From Qipengyuania qiaonensis (GTDB lineage Bacteria; Pseudomonadota; Alphaproteobacteria; Sphingomonadales; Sphingomonadaceae), in NCBI RefSeq assembly GCF_019711515.1, contig NZ_JAIGNO010000015.1, positions 1 to 55,202 of the forward strand: DNA of 55,202 nucleotides, written 5' to 3'. Every line of letters starts with the position of its first letter. Positions within the stretch are counted from its first letter, which is position 1. A program made the position numbers and the translations under genes. The notes under the pieces were generated by a model. That model was not told the DNA's origin. It saw only the letters and a list, made by a program, of their open reading frames with translations, and did no database searches. This document shows positions 44,358 through 53,484 of the stretch, one piece after another.

Positions 44358-45391
44358 TTGTGGGCCGGCATGGGCGAGTGAATAACCGGCGTAGCGATTT
44401 CGCTATTACGAAAGATATTATCGATTACCATTTTGTCATGCAAAGTCTGAGTGTGCCATTCATTACGTACACCTAGGGTGGAGGCTGCTGTTTTTTGGCG
44501 CTCCCCTTGATCTGCAATGCCAGTATCCTCCAGTTTTGACACACCACCACCTAAAACCCAGCCACCATGGTCGGCCTTGGCCTCTACCAGCATCGCGCCG
44601 TCTGGCCGGTCATGGCAGCCGTCGAACTTAACGGGTCCCGTCACCGGATTGACGACATGAAAATCGGTGCCTGGTACGCCGCTGATAAAATCCTGATAGG
44701 CATTTGCGTTCGCACTACGTCCGTTGCGGTTTTCGTCCACCCACGTGCCGATTTCCTTGCATTCGATAATGCCGTCGTGGTCCGTGTCCAGAGAATCCGT
44801 ACCGATGCGCTCTTTCTCGTCCGTATCCTGGCGCGTTGGCCCCGCCAATTCGCCAGCGGCGATTCCGATGGCGGCGCCGGTAGCACCTGCGGCGATCGCG
44901 ACGGAGTTTTTCGGCGTTATCCGTGCAAACGTTTCCGTTACCGGCAGCGCTTCGGCGGCGAGCGATGCGCCGGGGGCTTTCGCGGCTGCGGCAGGTAGCG
45001 AACCGGAAAGAACGCCCATCGCCGACATCGTGTTCAATCGCGCGGTGTCGCGGCGATCGATGTCGCTCGCGGTCGTCTCCGCGGAACGCCGGAATTCCTG
45101 TATGAACGAGGCTTCGCCCTTCTGTGGGTCGACACGGTTCAAAGTCTCGTTGAATGCCTGCATAACTTCGGCATCCGCATCGCTGCCGCGCGCAATGGAA
45201 GCCGGATCGATGCCCATGGCCCGTGCCTGCATGTCGTAGAGTGCCTTAACCTCCGGCTTGCTCCAGACTTGAGCGGAAATTTGGTCGAGACTGCCGCCGC
45301 CTTGTTGGACCGATACGTCGCCCGCGGGACCTTGTAAAAGGAAGGCATCGCCCACCGTGCCGCCTGCCATGACATTTGCGAGTCCGCTCAT
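44354..45391 (-). CDS. Polymorphic toxin with Tox-REase-5-like nuclease domain and EF-hand loop
   Basis: A 345-residue protein in three parts. Residues 1-185 match the N-terminal region of the AHH toxin at 6892-7987 (KALYDMQARAMGI, ASFIQEFRRS, LAAEALP) and end in a Gly/Ala-rich hydrophobic stretch. Residues 202-213 form a canonical EF-hand loop (DTDHDGIIECKE), with a second DENRNG-type loop at 219. Residues 240-335 show FHVVNPVTG, FDGCHDRPDGAMLVEAKADH (Asp257, Glu270, Lys272), the restriction-endonuclease-fold pattern of Tox-REase-5. No signal peptide is seen, so export would need a dedicated secretion system. AAAGGAA precedes the start. Confidence 0.8.
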   Translation of the reverse strand: MSGLANVMAGGTVGDAFLLQGPAGDVSVQQGGGSLDQISAQVWSKPEVKALYDMQARAMGIDPASIARGSDADAEVMQAFNETLNRVDPQKGEASFIQEFRRSAETTASDIDRRDTARLNTMSAMGVLSGSLPAAAAKAPGASLAAEALPVTETFARITPKNSVAIAAGATGAAIGIAAGELAGPTRQDTDEKERIGTDSLDTDHDGIIECKEIGTWVDENRNGRSANANAYQDFISGVPGTDFHVVNPVTGPVKFDGCHDRPDGAMLVEAKADHGGWVLGGGVSKLEDTGIADQGERQKTAASTLGVRNEWHTQTLHDKMVIDNIFRNSEIATPVIHSPMPAHK

Positions 45392-45635
45392 TGGTGTTCC
45401 TTTCGTCTGATTACAGGAACATGAGCGAAACGGGCGGTACTGTCTCTGCGCAAAACGTCTAGGTATTCGCCCGTGTTGACTTCCAGATTTACCGGTTATG
45501 CGAAAGACATTGGCAGCCGGCTTTATCCGGGCGATGTCATCGCTTGTGCGAAGTAGATTGTTCTTTTGATCTAGCAGATTCTGGTTTCAGCACGCCCGCA
45601 CCTGCCGAAGGAGAAACCGCAAGAACCCCCCCGTG

Positions 45636-46532
45636 TCACCCGGCCCGCAATTCCTCGGCCAGCAATTCGAAATCGGCGCGCCTTGGCGAGTTCTTGCGCC
45701 AGATCAGGGCGATTTCGCGGGTGGCGTTCTTGGATTTGAGGGGGCGGGCGACCACGTCGGTGCCGGTCAGGATTCCCGCATCGACCGCCATTTTGGGCAG
45801 CATGGTCAGGCCGAGATCGTTGTCGACCATCTGCACCAGCGTGTGCAGGCTGGTGCCAATCATGGTGGCCGAGGCGCGCAGTTCGGGGCGGTTGCAGGCA
45901 GCCAGCGCATGGTCCTTCAGGCAGTGGCCGTCTTCCAGCAGCAGCAGGCGGCCCTCGTCGATCATGCTCGGCGGAATGACGGCGGGCGGATCGCGCGGAT
46001 CGTCCTTGGGAAAGGCGACATAAAGCTCGTCGTCGGAGATATGCGCCTTCTCGACCTCGCCCGTGGCGAAGGGCAGGGCGAGCAGCACGCAATCGACGCG
46101 TCCATGCTGGAGCGATTCGACCGCGTCGTGGCTGGTTTCCTCGCGCAGCAGCAACTCCAGATCGGGGCGTTCGCGGCGCAGGCGGGGCAGAAAGCGCGGC
46201 AGCAGAAAGGGCGCAATCGTGGGGATCACGCTCATGCGGAGCTGGCCCGCCAGCGGCTTGCCCGCGGCCTGGACCAAGTCGGCCAGTTCCTCGGCCTCGC
46301 GCAGGATGCGATGCGCCTTCTCGACCACCTGATTGCCCAGGGAGGTGAAGCGCACCACGCGTCGGCTGCGTTCGACCAGCGTCACGCCGAGCAGGGATTC
46401 GAGTTCGCGAATGCCTGCGCTGAGGGTGGACTGCGAGACGAAACTGGCCTCCGCCGCACGGCCGAAATGGCCATGTTCGTGCAGCGCGACGAGATATTGC
46501 AGCTGCTTGAGGGTGGGGAGGTAGGTGCTCAT
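45636..46532 (-). CDS. oxyR: Hydrogen peroxide-inducible regulator OxyR
   Basis: A 298-residue LysR-type regulator. The N-terminal HTH is LKQLQYLVALHEHGHFGRAA then SQSTLSAGIRELE. The redox pair is Cys204 and Cys213 in EDGHCLKDHALAAC, with the nine-residue spacing of E. coli Cys199-Cys208, so peroxide sensing through a disulfide is likely. It is not beside katG or ahpC in this window. A single gene, bounded upstream by an inverted-repeat element. Confidence 0.93.
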   Translation of the reverse strand: MSTYLPTLKQLQYLVALHEHGHFGRAAEASFVSQSTLSAGIRELESLLGVTLVERSRRVVRFTSLGNQVVEKAHRILREAEELADLVQAAGKPLAGQLRMSVIPTIAPFLLPRFLPRLRRERPDLELLLREETSHDAVESLQHGRVDCVLLALPFATGEVEKAHISDDELYVAFPKDDPRDPPAVIPPSMIDEGRLLLLEDGHCLKDHALAACNRPELRASATMIGTSLHTLVQMVDNDLGLTMLPKMAVDAGILTGTDVVARPLKSKNATREIALIWRKNSPRRADFELLAEELRAG

Positions 46533-46592
46533 CTCGATGCCGATGTCCGTGTCATTCCATGCGGAGGCGCGAAGATTTGAAGGTTTTCGGGG

Positions 46593-46737
46593 CGCTCACA
46601 GAGGCGCAGAGGCACAGAGGTGTTGCGCCCGCGGCGAAGCCGCGTTTCATTGAATATTCGGCGCGGCACGACGAGCTTATCGGAGAAGAAACCGCTGCGC
46701 GGCTTGGGGCCTCTGCGCCCCAGTGCCTCTGTGAGCG
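46593..46737. repeat. Long inverted-repeat intergenic element
   Basis: CGCTCACAGAGGC (46593-46605) is repeated as its reverse complement GCCTCTGTGAGCG (46725-46737), and neighbouring stretches (GCGCAGAGG against CCTCTGCGC) extend the symmetry. The element lies between oxyR and rnd and could fold into a long stem. I believe similar CTCTGCGCCTCTG-type repeats occur in sphingomonad genomes; no open frame is present. Confidence 0.65.
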
Positions 46738-46782
46738 GAAAAGCCCACTCCGCGTCTCTGCGTTTCCGCGCGACCGATTGCA

Positions 46783-47985
46783 TCACTCCGCCGCCTGCGC
46801 GTCGACCATGCCGGCATGCAGATCGTCGACATGGGTCATCAGCAGCCGGCCGTCCTTGACGGCGAAGGCGAGGCGGCCCTCGACCAGTTCGAGCGCGTCC
46901 TTGCCGAAGATGTCGTAGCGCCAGCCTTCGAGGATCTTGAGATCGCGCACGCCTGCGGCCAGCGCTTCCATCTCGTCCGCCTTGGTCAGCAGCCGGGCGG
47001 CAACATCGATCTCGCGCGCGCGGATCTTGAGCAGCAGCTTGAGCAGGTCCGCCACCAGCGCGCCTTCCTTGCCGAGAGGGGCGCCGCGCTTGGGCTTTTC
47101 GGGCATTTCATCTTTCGACAGCGGCTCCGCCTTTTCGAGCACTTTCATCAGACGCTTGCCGATATCGTTGTCTTTCCACGCATTCGACAGACCGCGGACC
47201 TTGGTCAGATCGGGCTGTTTCTTGGGCGGATGGCTGGCGATATCGGCCAAGGTTTCATCGCGCATGATGCGGCCGCGCGGGATGTTCTTGTGCTGCGCCT
47301 CGCTCTCGCGCCAGGCAGCGAGGGCCTTGAGGCGGCCGAGAACGGCCGGGTTGCGCCCGGGCGAGCGGATGCGCTGCCACGCCTTGCCAGCATCGTTGGC
47401 GTAGTTTTCCGGATCGGCAAGCTTGTCCATCTCCGCATCGAGCCATGCACCGCGGCCGGTCTTGATGAGTTTCTTGAGAATGCGCGGGAAGATCTTGGCG
47501 AGGTGGGTGACATCGCCGATGGCATATTCGATCTGCCGATCGGTCAGCGGGCGGCGGCTCCAGTCGGTGAAGCGCGCGCCCTTGTCGATCGTCAGGCCGA
47601 GCCAGCTTTCGACGAGGTTCGCATAGCCGATCTGTTCCGACTGGCTGATCGCCATCATCGCAATCTGCGTGTCGAAGATGGGATGCGGCGTCTTGCCGGT
47701 GAAATTGTAGACGATTTCGACATCCTGCCCGCCGGCGTGGAAGATCTTGAGCACGTCTTCATTGTCGCACAGCAGGTTCCACAACGGGCTGAGGTCGATC
47801 CCTTCGGCCAGCGGATCGATGGCCGCGGCCTCTTCCTCATTGCCGATCTGCACCAGGCACAGTTCGGGCCAATAGGTGTTCTCGCGCATGAATTCGGTAT
47901 CGACGCAGACGAATTCGCTTTTCGCCAGGCGCTCGCACAGTTCGGCAAGCGGTGCGGTTTCGATAATCAGGTCATGTATTTTCAT
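46783..47985 (-). CDS. rnd: Ribonuclease D
   Basis: A 3'-5' exoribonuclease for tRNA and structured RNA trimming. The 400-residue protein has the DEDD exonuclease motifs EFVCVDTEFMRENTYWPELC (Exo I), FHAGGQDVEIVYNF (Exo II) and YAIGDVTHLAKIFP (Exo III), followed by the HRDC helical domain around residues 215-290. The start is at ATG 47985; the intergenic gap upstream contains the aspS promoter on the opposite strand. Confidence 0.96.
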   Translation of the reverse strand: MKIHDLIIETAPLAELCERLAKSEFVCVDTEFMRENTYWPELCLVQIGNEEEAAAIDPLAEGIDLSPLWNLLCDNEDVLKIFHAGGQDVEIVYNFTGKTPHPIFDTQIAMMAISQSEQIGYANLVESWLGLTIDKGARFTDWSRRPLTDRQIEYAIGDVTHLAKIFPRILKKLIKTGRGAWLDAEMDKLADPENYANDAGKAWQRIRSPGRNPAVLGRLKALAAWRESEAQHKNIPRGRIMRDETLADIASHPPKKQPDLTKVRGLSNAWKDNDIGKRLMKVLEKAEPLSKDEMPEKPKRGAPLGKEGALVADLLKLLLKIRAREIDVAARLLTKADEMEALAAGVRDLKILEGWRYDIFGKDALELVEGRLAFAVKDGRLLMTHVDDLHAGMVDAQAAE

Positions 47986-48063
47986 CGTATCATTTCGTGT
48001 CTGTGGAGCGGAGTGCCACCCCTCGGGCCTGAACGACCCAACTCAACGGAGTGCGAGTGAACC

Positions 48064-48092
48064 TTGACAAAAGTCCGCCCTTGCCCTGTTAG
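48064..48092 (+). promoter_or_regulatory. Predicted aspS promoter
   Basis: A consensus TTGACA (48064-48069), 17-base spacer and TGTTAG (48087-48092) form a sigma-70-like promoter 77 bases before the aspS ATG, in the divergent gap with rnd. Confidence 0.55.
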
Positions 48093-48168
48093 CGCGCGCG
48101 ATTCCTGCTAGAGGCAGCGCGACCGCCGCGCCCTTAGCGTCATAGCTCCGAAAATGGAAAGATTTTAG

Positions 48169-49953
48169 ATGCACGCCTACCGTACCCACAACTGTTCTGC
48201 GCTGAACAAGGACAATGTCGGCGAAACCGTTCGCCTGTCGGGCTGGGTGCACAACAAGCGCGATCATGGCGGTGTGCTGTTCGTCGACCTGCGCGACCAT
48301 TACGGCATCACCCAGATCGTTGCCGACGAGGATAGCGAGGCGCTGCCGATCCTCGACAGGATCAAGCTGGAATCGGTCGTCACCATCGACGGTACGGTGA
48401 AGGCGCGTGCCGATGCAGCCGTGAACCCGAATCTGCCAACCGGCGGGATCGAGGTGTTCGCGCGCTCGGTCAATGTGCAGAGCCGCGCGGACGATCTGCC
48501 GCTGATCGTCAATTCGGCGGAGGATTATCCGGAGGAAACGCGCCTCAAATACCGCTTCGTCGATCTGCGGCGGGAGCGCGTGCACAACAACATCATGCTG
48601 CGCAACAAGGTCATCACCTCGCTGCGCCGCCGCATGATCGACCAGGGCTTCAGCGAGTTCCAGACCCCGATCCTTGGCGCTTCGTCGCCCGAAGGCGCGC
48701 GCGATTATCTCGTGCCCAGCCGCTTGCATCCAGGCCGTTTCTACGCGCTCCCGCAGGCGCCGCAGATGTTCAAGCAGCTGTTGATGGTTGCCGGATTCGA
48801 CCGCTATTTCCAGATCGCGCCCTGTTTCCGCGACGAAGACCTGCGCGCCGATCGTTCGCCCGAATTCTACCAGCTCGACTTCGAGATGAGCTTTGTGACG
48901 CAGGAAGACGTCTTCCAGGCGATCGAGCCGGTGCTGGCGGGCGTGTTCGAGGAATTTTCAGGCGGCAAGACCGTGACGCCCGCGGGCGAATTCCCGCGCA
49001 TTCCCTATGCGGAATCGATGCTGAAATACGGCACCGACAAGCCCGACCTGCGCAATCCGCTGATCGTCAGCGACGTGACCGAGCATTTCACTACCAGCGG
49101 CTTCGGCCTGTTCGAGAAGATCGTCGGCACCGGCGGCAAGGTCCGCGTGGTCCCGGCGCCGAACACGCAGGAGAAGAGCCGCAAGTTCTTCGACGAGATG
49201 AACGACTGGGCGCGCCGCGAGGGCTTCGCCGGCCTGGGCTACGTCACTCGCAAGGGCGGCGAGTTCGGTGGCCCGATTGCCAAGAACCACGGTGCCGAGG
49301 GCATGGAGAAGCTCTATGCCGAGCTGGGTCTGGGCGAGAACGACGGGCTGTTCTTCGCTGCGGGCAAGGAAAAGGACGCTGCCAAGCTTGCCGGTGCCGC
49401 GCGCACCCGCGTGGCCGAGGAACTGGGCCTGATCGAGGAAGGCTGCTTCAAATTCTGCTGGATCGTCGATTTCCCGATGTTCGAATACGACGAAGAACTC
49501 AAAAAGGTCGATTTCAGCCACAACCCCTTCTCGATGCCGCAGGGCGAGATGGAGGCGCTGGAAACGCAGGACCCGCTGGAGATCAAGGCGTGGCAGTACG
49601 ACATCGTGTGCAACGGCTACGAACTCAGCTCGGGCGCTATCCGTAACCACCGCCCGGACATCATGTACAAGGCCTTCGAAATCGCCGGCTACACGCAAGC
49701 CGATGTGGACGAGAACTTCTCCGGCATGATCGAGGCGTTCAAGCTCGGCGCGCCGCCGCATGGCGGTTCGGCCCCGGGGATCGACCGCATCGTGATGCTG
49801 CTGGCCGACGAGCCCAATATCCGCGAAGTGATCGCCTTCCCGCTCAACCAGAAGGCGCAGGATCTGATGATGGGCGCGCCCAGCCTGGTCAGCCCGCGCC
49901 AGCTACGCGATGTGCATATCCGCACTGTTGAAGCGCCCAAAACGGAGAGCTAA
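48169..49953 (+). CDS. aspS: Aspartyl-tRNA synthetase
   Basis: A class IIb synthetase of 594 residues, bacterial type. The N-terminal OB-fold binds the anticodon ([20 protein letters not shown] near 23), motif 1 lies in [10 protein letters not shown], motif 2 is [20 protein letters not shown], the bacterial GAD insertion spans about residues 300-430, and motif 3 is [13 protein letters not shown]. Whether it also charges tRNA-Asn cannot be decided here; gatCAB is not in the window. Confidence 0.97.
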   Translation: MHAYRTHNCSALNKDNVGETVRLSGWVHNKRDHGGVLFVDLRDHYGITQIVADEDSEALPILDRIKLESVVTIDGTVKARADAAVNPNLPTGGIEVFARSVNVQSRADDLPLIVNSAEDYPEETRLKYRFVDLRRERVHNNIMLRNKVITSLRRRMIDQGFSEFQTPILGASSPEGARDYLVPSRLHPGRFYALPQAPQMFKQLLMVAGFDRYFQIAPCFRDEDLRADRSPEFYQLDFEMSFVTQEDVFQAIEPVLAGVFEEFSGGKTVTPAGEFPRIPYAESMLKYGTDKPDLRNPLIVSDVTEHFTTSGFGLFEKIVGTGGKVRVVPAPNTQEKSRKFFDEMNDWARREGFAGLGYVTRKGGEFGGPIAKNHGAEGMEKLYAELGLGENDGLFFAAGKEKDAAKLAGAARTRVAEELGLIEEGCFKFCWIVDFPMFEYDEELKKVDFSHNPFSMPQGEMEALETQDPLEIKAWQYDIVCNGYELSSGAIRNHRPDIMYKAFEIAGYTQADVDENFSGMIEAFKLGAPPHGGSAPGIDRIVMLLADEPNIREVIAFPLNQKAQDLMMGAPSLVSPRQLRDVHIRTVEAPKTES

Positions 49954-50063
49954 GGCAAATCTGTGCTTGCCCTTACGGCATTCGAGCGGACACTTGCGCT
50001 TGTCCTCGGCGTTCATTAGGGCGACAGGCAATTCAATAACCCCCAAATCTGAGAGGGACAAAA

Positions 50064-50300
50064 ATGAGCGATACTGCCGACCGCGTGCAGAAGATTGTCG
50101 TCGAGCACCTCGGCGTCGAGGCCGACAAGGTCACCCAGGAAGCCAGCTTCATCGACGATCTCGGTGCGGACAGTCTCGATATCGTCGAGCTGGTCATGGC
50201 CTTCGAAGAAGAATTCGGCGTCGAAATCCCCGACGACGCGGCTGAGAAGATCACCACCGTCGGCGATGCGACCAAGTATATCGAAGAGCACAAGGGCTAA
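50064..50300 (+). CDS. acpP: Acyl carrier protein
   Basis: A 78-residue ACP. The phosphopantetheine site is Ser37 in [20 protein letters not shown]. The protein is acidic and exactly of family length. A GAGAGGGA sequence precedes the ATG. It is followed by two hairpins and then fabF, the usual acpP-fabF order. Confidence 0.99.
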   Translation: MSDTADRVQKIVVEHLGVEADKVTQEASFIDDLGADSLDIVELVMAFEEEFGVEIPDDAAEKITTVGDATKYIEEHKG

Positions 50301-50318
50301 GCCTCGCGCTTTTCGAAT

Positions 50319-50335
50319 CCCGCATTATATGCGGG
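50319..50335 (+). other. Hairpin downstream of acpP
   Basis: CCCGCAT pairs with ATGCGGG around a TAT loop, 18 bases after the acpP stop. There is no T-run. It may help terminate or stabilise the abundant acpP transcript, together with the next hairpin. Confidence 0.5.
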
Positions 50336-50341
50336 ACTGGA

Positions 50342-50377
50342 CAGGCCCGACCCGATAGCGGGCCGGGCCTGTTGTCT
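50342..50377 (+). terminator. Likely terminator or attenuator between acpP and fabF
   Basis: CAGGCCCG (50342-50349) pairs with CGGGCCTG (50364-50371), followed by TTGTCTT. The T-run is interrupted, so some read-through into fabF, 18 bases further, is expected; this would give high acpP and lower fabF expression. Confidence 0.65.
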
Positions 50378-50394
50378 TATCTGCGGAGAATTAC

Positions 50395-51654
50395 ATGCGT
50401 CGTGTGGTCGTAACCGGACTTGGCCTCGTCACCCCGCTGGGCGGCGATGTCGAGACTTCATGGGCAAACCTGATCGCGGGCAAGAGCGGGGCGGGGTCGA
50501 TCACCCGGTTCGATACCACCGGGCAGAAATGCACCATCGCCTGCGAAGTGAAACCCAGGGACCATGAATACGGCTTCGATCCCGACAAGCGGGTCGACCA
50601 CAAGGTCCAGCGTCAGGTCGACCCCTTCATCGTATACGGTATCGATGCTGCCGGCCAGGCGCTCGAAGATGCCGGCCTGGTCGAGATGGACGACGCGCTC
50701 AAGCTGCGCACCGGTGTATCGATCGGTTCGGGCATCGGCGGCCTGCCGGGCATCGAAAGCGAATCGATCGTGCTGCACGAACGCGGCCCGGGCCGGGTCA
50801 GCCCCCACTTCGTCCACGGGCGACTGATCAACCTGATTTCGGGTCAGGTGTCGATCAAATACGGCCTGATGGGTCCCAATCACGCCGTGGTCACTGCATG
50901 CTCTACCGGGGCGCACTCCATCGGCGATGCGGCGCGGATGATCGCGCTCGACGATGCCGACGTGATGCTGGCAGGCGGCGCGGAATCGACCATCAACCCG
51001 CTTGGCGTGGCCGGTTTCGCCCAGGCGCGGGCGCTCAATATGAGCATGAACGACCGCCCGACCGAAGCCAGCCGCCCCTATGACAAGGACCGTGACGGGT
51101 TCGTCATGGGGGAAGGCGCCGGCGTGGTGGCGCTCGAGGAATACGAACACGCCAAGGCGCGCGGCGCGAAGATCTATGCCGAAGTCGTCGGGTACGGCCT
51201 GTCCGGCGATGCCTATCATGTCACCGCTCCCCACCCCGAAGGCAAAGGGGCGGAACTGGCCATGCGCATGGCGTTGAAGAAGGCTGGCATGGAGCCGGGC
51301 GACATCGATTACGTCAATGCCCACGGCACATCGACCATGGCCGACACGATCGAACTGGGCGCCGTCAAGCGCGTGCTGGGTGACGATCTTGGCGGGGCTT
51401 CCATGAGTTCGACCAAGTCCGCCATCGGCCATCTGCTGGGCGGTGCCGGCGCGGTCGAGGCCATCTTCTGCATCCTTGCGCTGCGGGACCAGGTGGTTCC
51501 GCCCACGCTGAACCTGCACAACCCCGACGACGGCACCGAGGGAGTCGATCTGGTCCCGCTCGAGGCGAAGCGGCGCGAGGTCAAAGCCGCGCTCAACAAC
51601 AGTTTCGGCTTTGGCGGTACCAACGCATCGCTGATCATCAAGAAGGTCGACTGA
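50395..51654 (+). CDS. fabF: 3-oxoacyl-ACP synthase II
   Basis: Elongating ketosynthase. The 419-residue thiolase-fold protein has the active-site Cys169 in VVTACSTGAHSIG, the histidines in YVNAHGTSTMADTIE and KSAIGHLLGGAGAVE, and the late NSFGFGGTNASL. The length matches FabF rather than FabB. It forms a unit with acpP and mltG. Confidence 0.98.
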   Translation: MRRVVVTGLGLVTPLGGDVETSWANLIAGKSGAGSITRFDTTGQKCTIACEVKPRDHEYGFDPDKRVDHKVQRQVDPFIVYGIDAAGQALEDAGLVEMDDALKLRTGVSIGSGIGGLPGIESESIVLHERGPGRVSPHFVHGRLINLISGQVSIKYGLMGPNHAVVTACSTGAHSIGDAARMIALDDADVMLAGGAESTINPLGVAGFAQARALNMSMNDRPTEASRPYDKDRDGFVMGEGAGVVALEEYEHAKARGAKIYAEVVGYGLSGDAYHVTAPHPEGKGAELAMRMALKKAGMEPGDIDYVNAHGTSTMADTIELGAVKRVLGDDLGGASMSSTKSAIGHLLGGAGAVEAIFCILALRDQVVPPTLNLHNPDDGTEGVDLVPLEAKRREVKAALNNSFGFGGTNASLIIKKVD

Positions 51655-51655
51655 G

Positions 51656-52627
51656 GTGAAGAAGGCCGGGTGCCTCCTGGCAGCCGTCCTGTCGCTGGTC
51701 CTCGCGATCGGCGCGATCTGGTTCCTGTCGGGCTGGTGGGGCGGCGCCGAGGTCGAAGAGGACACGAATTTCATCGTGCCCTCGGGCGCGAGCCTGACCT
51801 CGGTTGCGGACAAGCTGGCCGACGAGGGGCTGATCTCGGACTCCGGCGGCTTTCTGCTGCGGGCCAAGATATTCGGATCGTCCGACCCGATCATGGCAGG
51901 CGAATTCCTGTTGCCTGCGGGCGCGAGCAATGCGCAGATCCTCGACACGTTCCAGCACGGCGAGGTGATCCGCCGCTTCGTGACCATTCCCGAAGGACTG
52001 CCTTCGATAATGGTTCACGAACGGCTGATGGCGGAAGATCATCTTACCGGTGAAATCCCCGTCCCGGTGGAAGGTTCGGTACTGCCCGACACATATGATT
52101 TCGAGCGCGGCGAGGCGCGTAGCGCCGTATTGGCGCGGATGCAGGCCGCGATGCAGAATTACCTTGCCGAAGCATGGCCCAAGCGCGTCGAGGGGATCGC
52201 GGTCGATACGGTGCAGGAAGCGGTGACGCTGGCCTCCATCGTGGATAAGGAAACCGGCGTCGCGCGTGAACGTAGGATGGTGGCCGGCCTCTATTCCAAC
52301 CGTGTGAAGGACGGGATGCTGCTGCAAGCCGATCCCACGATCATTTATCCGATAACCAAGGGCAAGCCGCTCGGCCGCCGGATCAAGCAGTCCGAAATCG
52401 CCGCGATCAACGATTACAACACCTATACGATGGTCGGCCTGCCCAAGGGGCCGATCACCAATCCTGGGCGAGAAGCCATCGCTGCCGTGCTGAACCCGGC
52501 CAAAACGAGCGCGCGCTACATGGTCGCGGATGGCACGGGCGGCCATGCCTTTGCCGAGACGCTCGAAGAGCATAACCGCAACGTTGCCAAATGGTTCGAG
52601 ATACGCCGCCAACGTGGGGAAATGTGA
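51656..52627 (+). CDS. mltG: Endolytic transglycosylase MltG
   Basis: Cleaves nascent glycan strands at the membrane. The 323-residue YceG/MltG protein has an N-terminal membrane helix (GCLLAAVLSLVLAIGAIWFL), and the catalytic region TLASIVDKETGVARERRMVA with the active glutamate, followed by LYSNRVKDGMLLQADPTIIY and LPKGPITNPGREAIAAVLNP. GTG start one base after fabF. It overlaps the next gene by GTGA. Confidence 0.96.
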   Translation: MKKAGCLLAAVLSLVLAIGAIWFLSGWWGGAEVEEDTNFIVPSGASLTSVADKLADEGLISDSGGFLLRAKIFGSSDPIMAGEFLLPAGASNAQILDTFQHGEVIRRFVTIPEGLPSIMVHERLMAEDHLTGEIPVPVEGSVLPDTYDFERGEARSAVLARMQAAMQNYLAEAWPKRVEGIAVDTVQEAVTLASIVDKETGVARERRMVAGLYSNRVKDGMLLQADPTIIYPITKGKPLGRRIKQSEIAAINDYNTYTMVGLPKGPITNPGREAIAAVLNPAKTSARYMVADGTGGHAFAETLEEHNRNVAKWFEIRRQRGEM

Positions 52628-53154
52628 GCGGCGAGGGCGATGCTCCGCTGATCGTCACCGCGCAATTGCCGCGCGACCTCCATGCGCGCTTCACCGCCAT
52701 GCGAACCGCGCACTTTCCGCCCGAGCGCAACTACCTTGAAGCGCATGTCACGCTGTTCCACGCTCTGCCGGCTATGTGCGAGGGCGAGGCGTGCATCCTG
52801 CTGAAACGGCTTGCCGCCGAATTCGCGCCTGTCGCTGCGCAGGTCGAAGGCATGATGTCGCTGGGAGGCGGAACGGCAATCCGGTTGTCGAGCCATGGCA
52901 TGCTCGAAGTTCGCGCGATGATCGCGGACCATTTTCGCGGCCTGCTGACCCAGCAGGACCAGCACGCCCCGCGTCTGCACGTAACCGTCCAGAACAAGGT
53001 GACGGCAAAGGAAGCGAAGGCTCTGCAGGCAGTTTTGGCGGGCGAGATCGAACCCGGCCCGTTCGCATTTCGCGGTCTGCAACTCTTTCGCTACCGCGGC
53101 GGTCCGTGGGAACAGATCCGCGATTTCACGTTCAGGGGACGTCACGCGCCGTAG
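52624..53154 (+). CDS. 2'-5' RNA ligase/phosphoesterase-like protein
   Basis: A 176-residue 2H phosphoesterase-superfamily protein. The two HxT-type motifs are HVTLFHAL at about residue 44 and LHVTVQNK at about residue 119. Related proteins have 2'-5' RNA ligase or cyclic phosphodiesterase activity; which one applies is not decidable. It begins at GTG in a GTGA overlap with mltG and ends the unit before tRNA-Met. Confidence 0.85.
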   Translation: MSGEGDAPLIVTAQLPRDLHARFTAMRTAHFPPERNYLEAHVTLFHALPAMCEGEACILLKRLAAEFAPVAAQVEGMMSLGGGTAIRLSSHGMLEVRAMIADHFRGLLTQQDQHAPRLHVTVQNKVTAKEAKALQAVLAGEIEPGPFAFRGLQLFRYRGGPWEQIRDFTFRGRHAP

Positions 53155-53285
53155 CGGCCGAATTTCACGGTTGTCGAAGGCGTTGGCGGGGCCCGGTTTC
53201 CTGCCAGCGCGTTCAGGGAAACGGCGTGCCAATGCGTGGAATGTGGCGTGCCGGCAGAAATCGTTCGGGGAGCGCAATTGCGCGG

Positions 53286-53314
53286 TTGACCCCGCCGTCG
53301 GACAGCCCTAAACG
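53286..53314 (+). promoter_or_regulatory. Predicted promoter of tRNA-Met
   Basis: TTGACC (53286-53291), a 17-base spacer and TAAACG (53309-53314) lie 44 bases upstream of tRNA-Met. The -35 fits well; the -10 is weak. Confidence 0.4.
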
Positions 53315-53357
53315 CGCCGCCTGCCGAGCGGGCGCTTGCCCCGGCATGCCTCTTCGG

Positions 53358-53434
53358 GGCGGAGTAGCTCAGGTGGTTAGAGCAGCGGAATCATAATCCG
53401 CGTGTCGGGGGTTCGAGTCCCTCCTCCGCTACCA
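53358..53434 (+). tRNA. tRNA-Met (CAT), elongator type
   Basis: Acceptor GGCGGAG pairs with CTCCGCT (first pair G-U), the D-arm is GCTCAGGTGGTTAGAGC, the anticodon loop reads ATCATAA with anticodon CAT, and the T-loop is TTCGAGT. A73 and CCA are encoded. The acceptor end (G1-U72) and stem CGGAA-TTCCG-like context are those of elongator methionine tRNA, not the initiator. It borders the gene-fragment scar and is a likely integration target. Confidence 0.95.
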
Positions 53435-53484
53435 AGATTTTCCAAGTATAATCAGCTTGTTACGAACGTCTGAGGCGCTCTTGC

